From positions 1 through 17,715 of the forward strand of contig AWGX01000595.1 in assembly GCA_000495415.1 (NCBI GenBank): DNA of 17,715 nt, written 5' to 3'. The stretch comes from Smithella sp. ME-1 (GTDB lineage: Bacteria > Desulfobacterota > Syntrophia > Syntrophales > Smithellaceae). Below are positions 16,557 to 17,715 of the stretch, piece after piece. How positions within the stretch are numbered: position 1 is the stretch's first letter; each line of letters opens with the position of its first letter. The position numbers and the translations under genes are program-made. The notes under the pieces were generated by a model, which saw nothing but the letters and a program-made list of their open reading frames with translations, made no database searches and was not told where the DNA came from.

Positions 16557-16903
16557 AACGACCTCTTTAGTTAGGATAAGTTTGTTAAATCGTTGAAGAC
16601 AAACATACACATTTCGATTGATCTGCAAAAAAGCCTTCTCTGGAGATTAATTTCACTTCGCTCTCAATGGATAACAATGTAATTTAGGAGGCAAATAACC
16701 ACAGCCGCATGATCAATAAGTTACAGGGGACGAACACCACTTAACAAAGCAACCCAAAGAAAGCGAAGTGTGATAAGATTTATTACAATAAAAAATCCCC
16801 TTTGTACGATTGGAGTTAAGTATTTCATCTTTCAAAGGAGTTGTCTGTAAGGGGATGCTGATTTCTTTGTAGGGATTATCCTATGCTAGGTGTTAGGCCA
16901 TTT
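16557..16903. other. Intergenic region between the SpoIIAA-like gene and the response regulator gene
   Basis: These 347 bases hold the alternative terminator (16790-16856), a long-range inverted repeat (CACTTCGCT at 16654-16662 and its complement AGCGAAGTG at 16762-16770) and a CAGGGGAC motif (16724-16731). For the SpoIIAA-like gene only a weak promoter is visible, TTGTCT with TATCCT at 18 bases spacing shortly before its ribosome site. No small gene is convincing. Confidence 0.4.
16790..16856 (-). terminator. Rho-independent terminator after the response regulator gene, with two alternative 5' arms
   Basis: Read on the minus strand, the arm AAGGGGAT (16802..16795) is followed directly by a T run (16795..16790). 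It can pair with ATCCCCTT (16856..16849) across 46 bases, or, shifted by two bases as CAAAGGGG (16804..16797), with CTCCTTTG (16840..16833) across 28 bases (seven Watson-Crick pairs and one G-U). Either pairing gives a stem ending at a T tract. It lies about 50 bases after the response regulator stop codon. The loops are long for a simple terminator, so an attenuator or small structured RNA is also possible. Confidence 0.55.
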
Positions 16904-17533
16904 TTAAGTTATCAGTTTGTGTTTCAAAGCATAACTGACAATTTCGGCATTGGTTTTCATTTTCATTTTTTCCAGGATTCGGGCACGGTAGGTACTTACC
17001 GTCTTGCCACTTATGCACAATACTGCTCCAATATCTTTTAGTGCTTTCCCCCGGGCAATCATGCACATGATCTGAAATTCACGGTCAGAGAGCTTTTCGT
17101 GAAGAGGCATCCCGGATGATTCCCGCTTCAAGATCAGTGCTTCCGAAAAAGAAGGACTTATATACTTTCCGCCTGTAATAATTCTTCGTATGGCATTTAT
17201 CAATTCCTCAGGAATGCTGTCTTTCATCAGGTAACCGGAGGCACCGGCTTTGAGCACACGGAAAGCGTACTGTTCTTCCTCATGCATGCTCATAATCAGC
17301 ACTGGTAGATCCGGGTACTCGTGCCGAATGTGATGCAGAACTTCTATCCCGCTTATTCCCGGAAGACTTATATCCAGAATAACCACATCGCATTCGGTCT
17401 GGCGGATTACAAAAATAGCATCTCGACCATTTCCAGCCTCATTGACCACCTGCATATCCGATTCTTCTTCGATAATCTGTTTCAAGCCGCGGCGCACTAC
17501 AGCATGATCGTCCACTGTAATTATTCTGATCAT
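16904..17533 (-). CDS. Two-component response regulator, NarL/FixJ family
   Basis: The 209-residue transcription factor has a receiver domain (about 1-120) with acidic pair Asp8-Asp9, phospho-acceptor Asp54 (VILDISLPG), Ser82 and Lys104 (YLMKDS). A LuxR-type helix-turn-helix follows at 145-205 (LSDREFQIMCMIARGKALKDIG... with KTVSTYRARILEKM). All expected phosphorylation residues are present. The ATG overlaps the kinase stop codon by ATGA, and AAGGAG lies 6 bases upstream, so the pair is translationally coupled. The kinase partner is next to it, but the stimulus and target genes cannot be read from the sequence. The glucan synthase gene or the SpoIIAA-like gene are possible targets by location only. 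Confidence 0.93.
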   Translation of the reverse strand: MIRIITVDDHAVVRRGLKQIIEEESDMQVVNEAGNGRDAIFVIRQTECDVVILDISLPGISGIEVLHHIRHEYPDLPVLIMSMHEEEQYAFRVLKAGASGYLMKDSIPEELINAIRRIITGGKYISPSFSEALILKRESSGMPLHEKLSDREFQIMCMIARGKALKDIGAVLCISGKTVSTYRARILEKMKMKTNAEIVSYALKHKLIT

Positions 17534-17715
17534 GAAACGCTCCTTCTTTCCGGCATCCTGTATTTACCCACTTGATTAACCGGAATTTCGACGCTTACCT
17601 TTGTTCCTTTTCCCGGATGGCCTTCAATATTTATATGGCCGCCAACTGCCAGGACACGTTCCCTCATGCCTAATAACCCGAGTGATTTATTATCATCAAT
17701 TTTATTTTTTGTTAT
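17530..17715 (-). CDS. Sensor histidine kinase, C-terminal end only (HisKA_3/HATPase type)
   Basis: Only the last 61 residues lie in the window. They carry the end of the ATP-binding domain: SLGLLGMRERV, the G2-box form typical of NarX/DegS-like kinases, then GGHINIEGHPGKGTKVSVEIPV, the closing strand of the fold. About 15 extra residues follow (NQVGKYRMPERRSVS) before TGA at 17532..17530, which overlaps the ATG of the response regulator. The sensor, any membrane segments and the phospho-accepting His are outside. This C-terminus fits the kinase type that pairs with NarL-family regulators. Confidence 0.85.
   Translation of the reverse strand: MTKNKIDDNKSLGLLGMRERVLAVGGHINIEGHPGKGTKVSVEIPVNQVGKYRMPERRSVS

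Noticed and set aside
16182..16628. Longer form of the SpoIIAA-like protein (148 residues)
   Set aside because: The extra 24 residues do not fit the domain, and the internal ATG at 16556 has AGAGG at correct spacing.
1..17715. CRISPR array, prophage, insertion sequence or defence island
   Set aside because: No regularly spaced repeats, transposase, integrase or phage genes are present; nearly all sequence is explained by housekeeping and stress genes.

Overview
The window looks like the chromosome of a mid-GC, Gram-negative bacterium, most likely a deltaproteobacterium (Desulfobacterota, perhaps Syntrophales-like). The main reasons are the tRNA-Gln next to ispE, an ispE/DUF1844/clpB run, an RpoH-type heat-shock sigma factor, and a lipoprotein with a poly-Gly stretch after its lipobox Cys. 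The lineage is inferred from gene content and familiarity, not from a search.

Left part (1-4930), all on the minus strand: an apparent operon runs leftward from a very good sigma70-type promoter (TTGACA, 17 bp, TATTCT at 4929..4901). In order it carries a diadenylate cyclase with a pyruvate-kinase-like N-terminal domain, clpB, a short DUF1844 protein and ispE. Gaps between genes are 1 to 30 bp. A tRNA-Gln(TTG), cut by the window edge, follows 55 bp after ispE. The operon therefore joins c-di-AMP synthesis, protein disaggregation and isoprenoid precursor synthesis.

Middle (5099-7034): a secreted lipoprotein of unknown function on the minus strand diverges from rpoH on the plus strand. rpoH has a clear promoter and a TTG start. 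The heat-shock sigma factor thus lies about 2.2 kb from clpB, a classical member of the heat-shock regulon in other bacteria.

Centre and right (7322-16036): one 8.7 kb gene encodes a 2904-residue cyclic beta-1,2-glucan synthase (NdvB/ChvB/Cgs type). Its order is a cytosolic N-terminal region, two transmembrane clusters around a GT84 transferase domain, a GH189-like cyclisation domain and a GH94 phosphorylase-type C-terminus. It is preceded by a leader of about 290 bp in which two hairpins compete for the same arm.

Right end (16182-17715), minus strand: a two-component pair (histidine kinase C-terminus, NarL-type response regulator with a 4-nt overlap) is followed by a hairpin/T-tract terminator with two alternative 5' arms, and then by a small SpoIIAA/STAS-like protein that converges on the glucan synthase gene.

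There is no CRISPR array, prophage, intact insertion sequence or obvious defence system. The most interesting items are the cyclase-clpB operon beside rpoH, the structured leader of the giant glucan synthase gene, and several hairpins, one of them inside coding sequence. None of these proves a new system.
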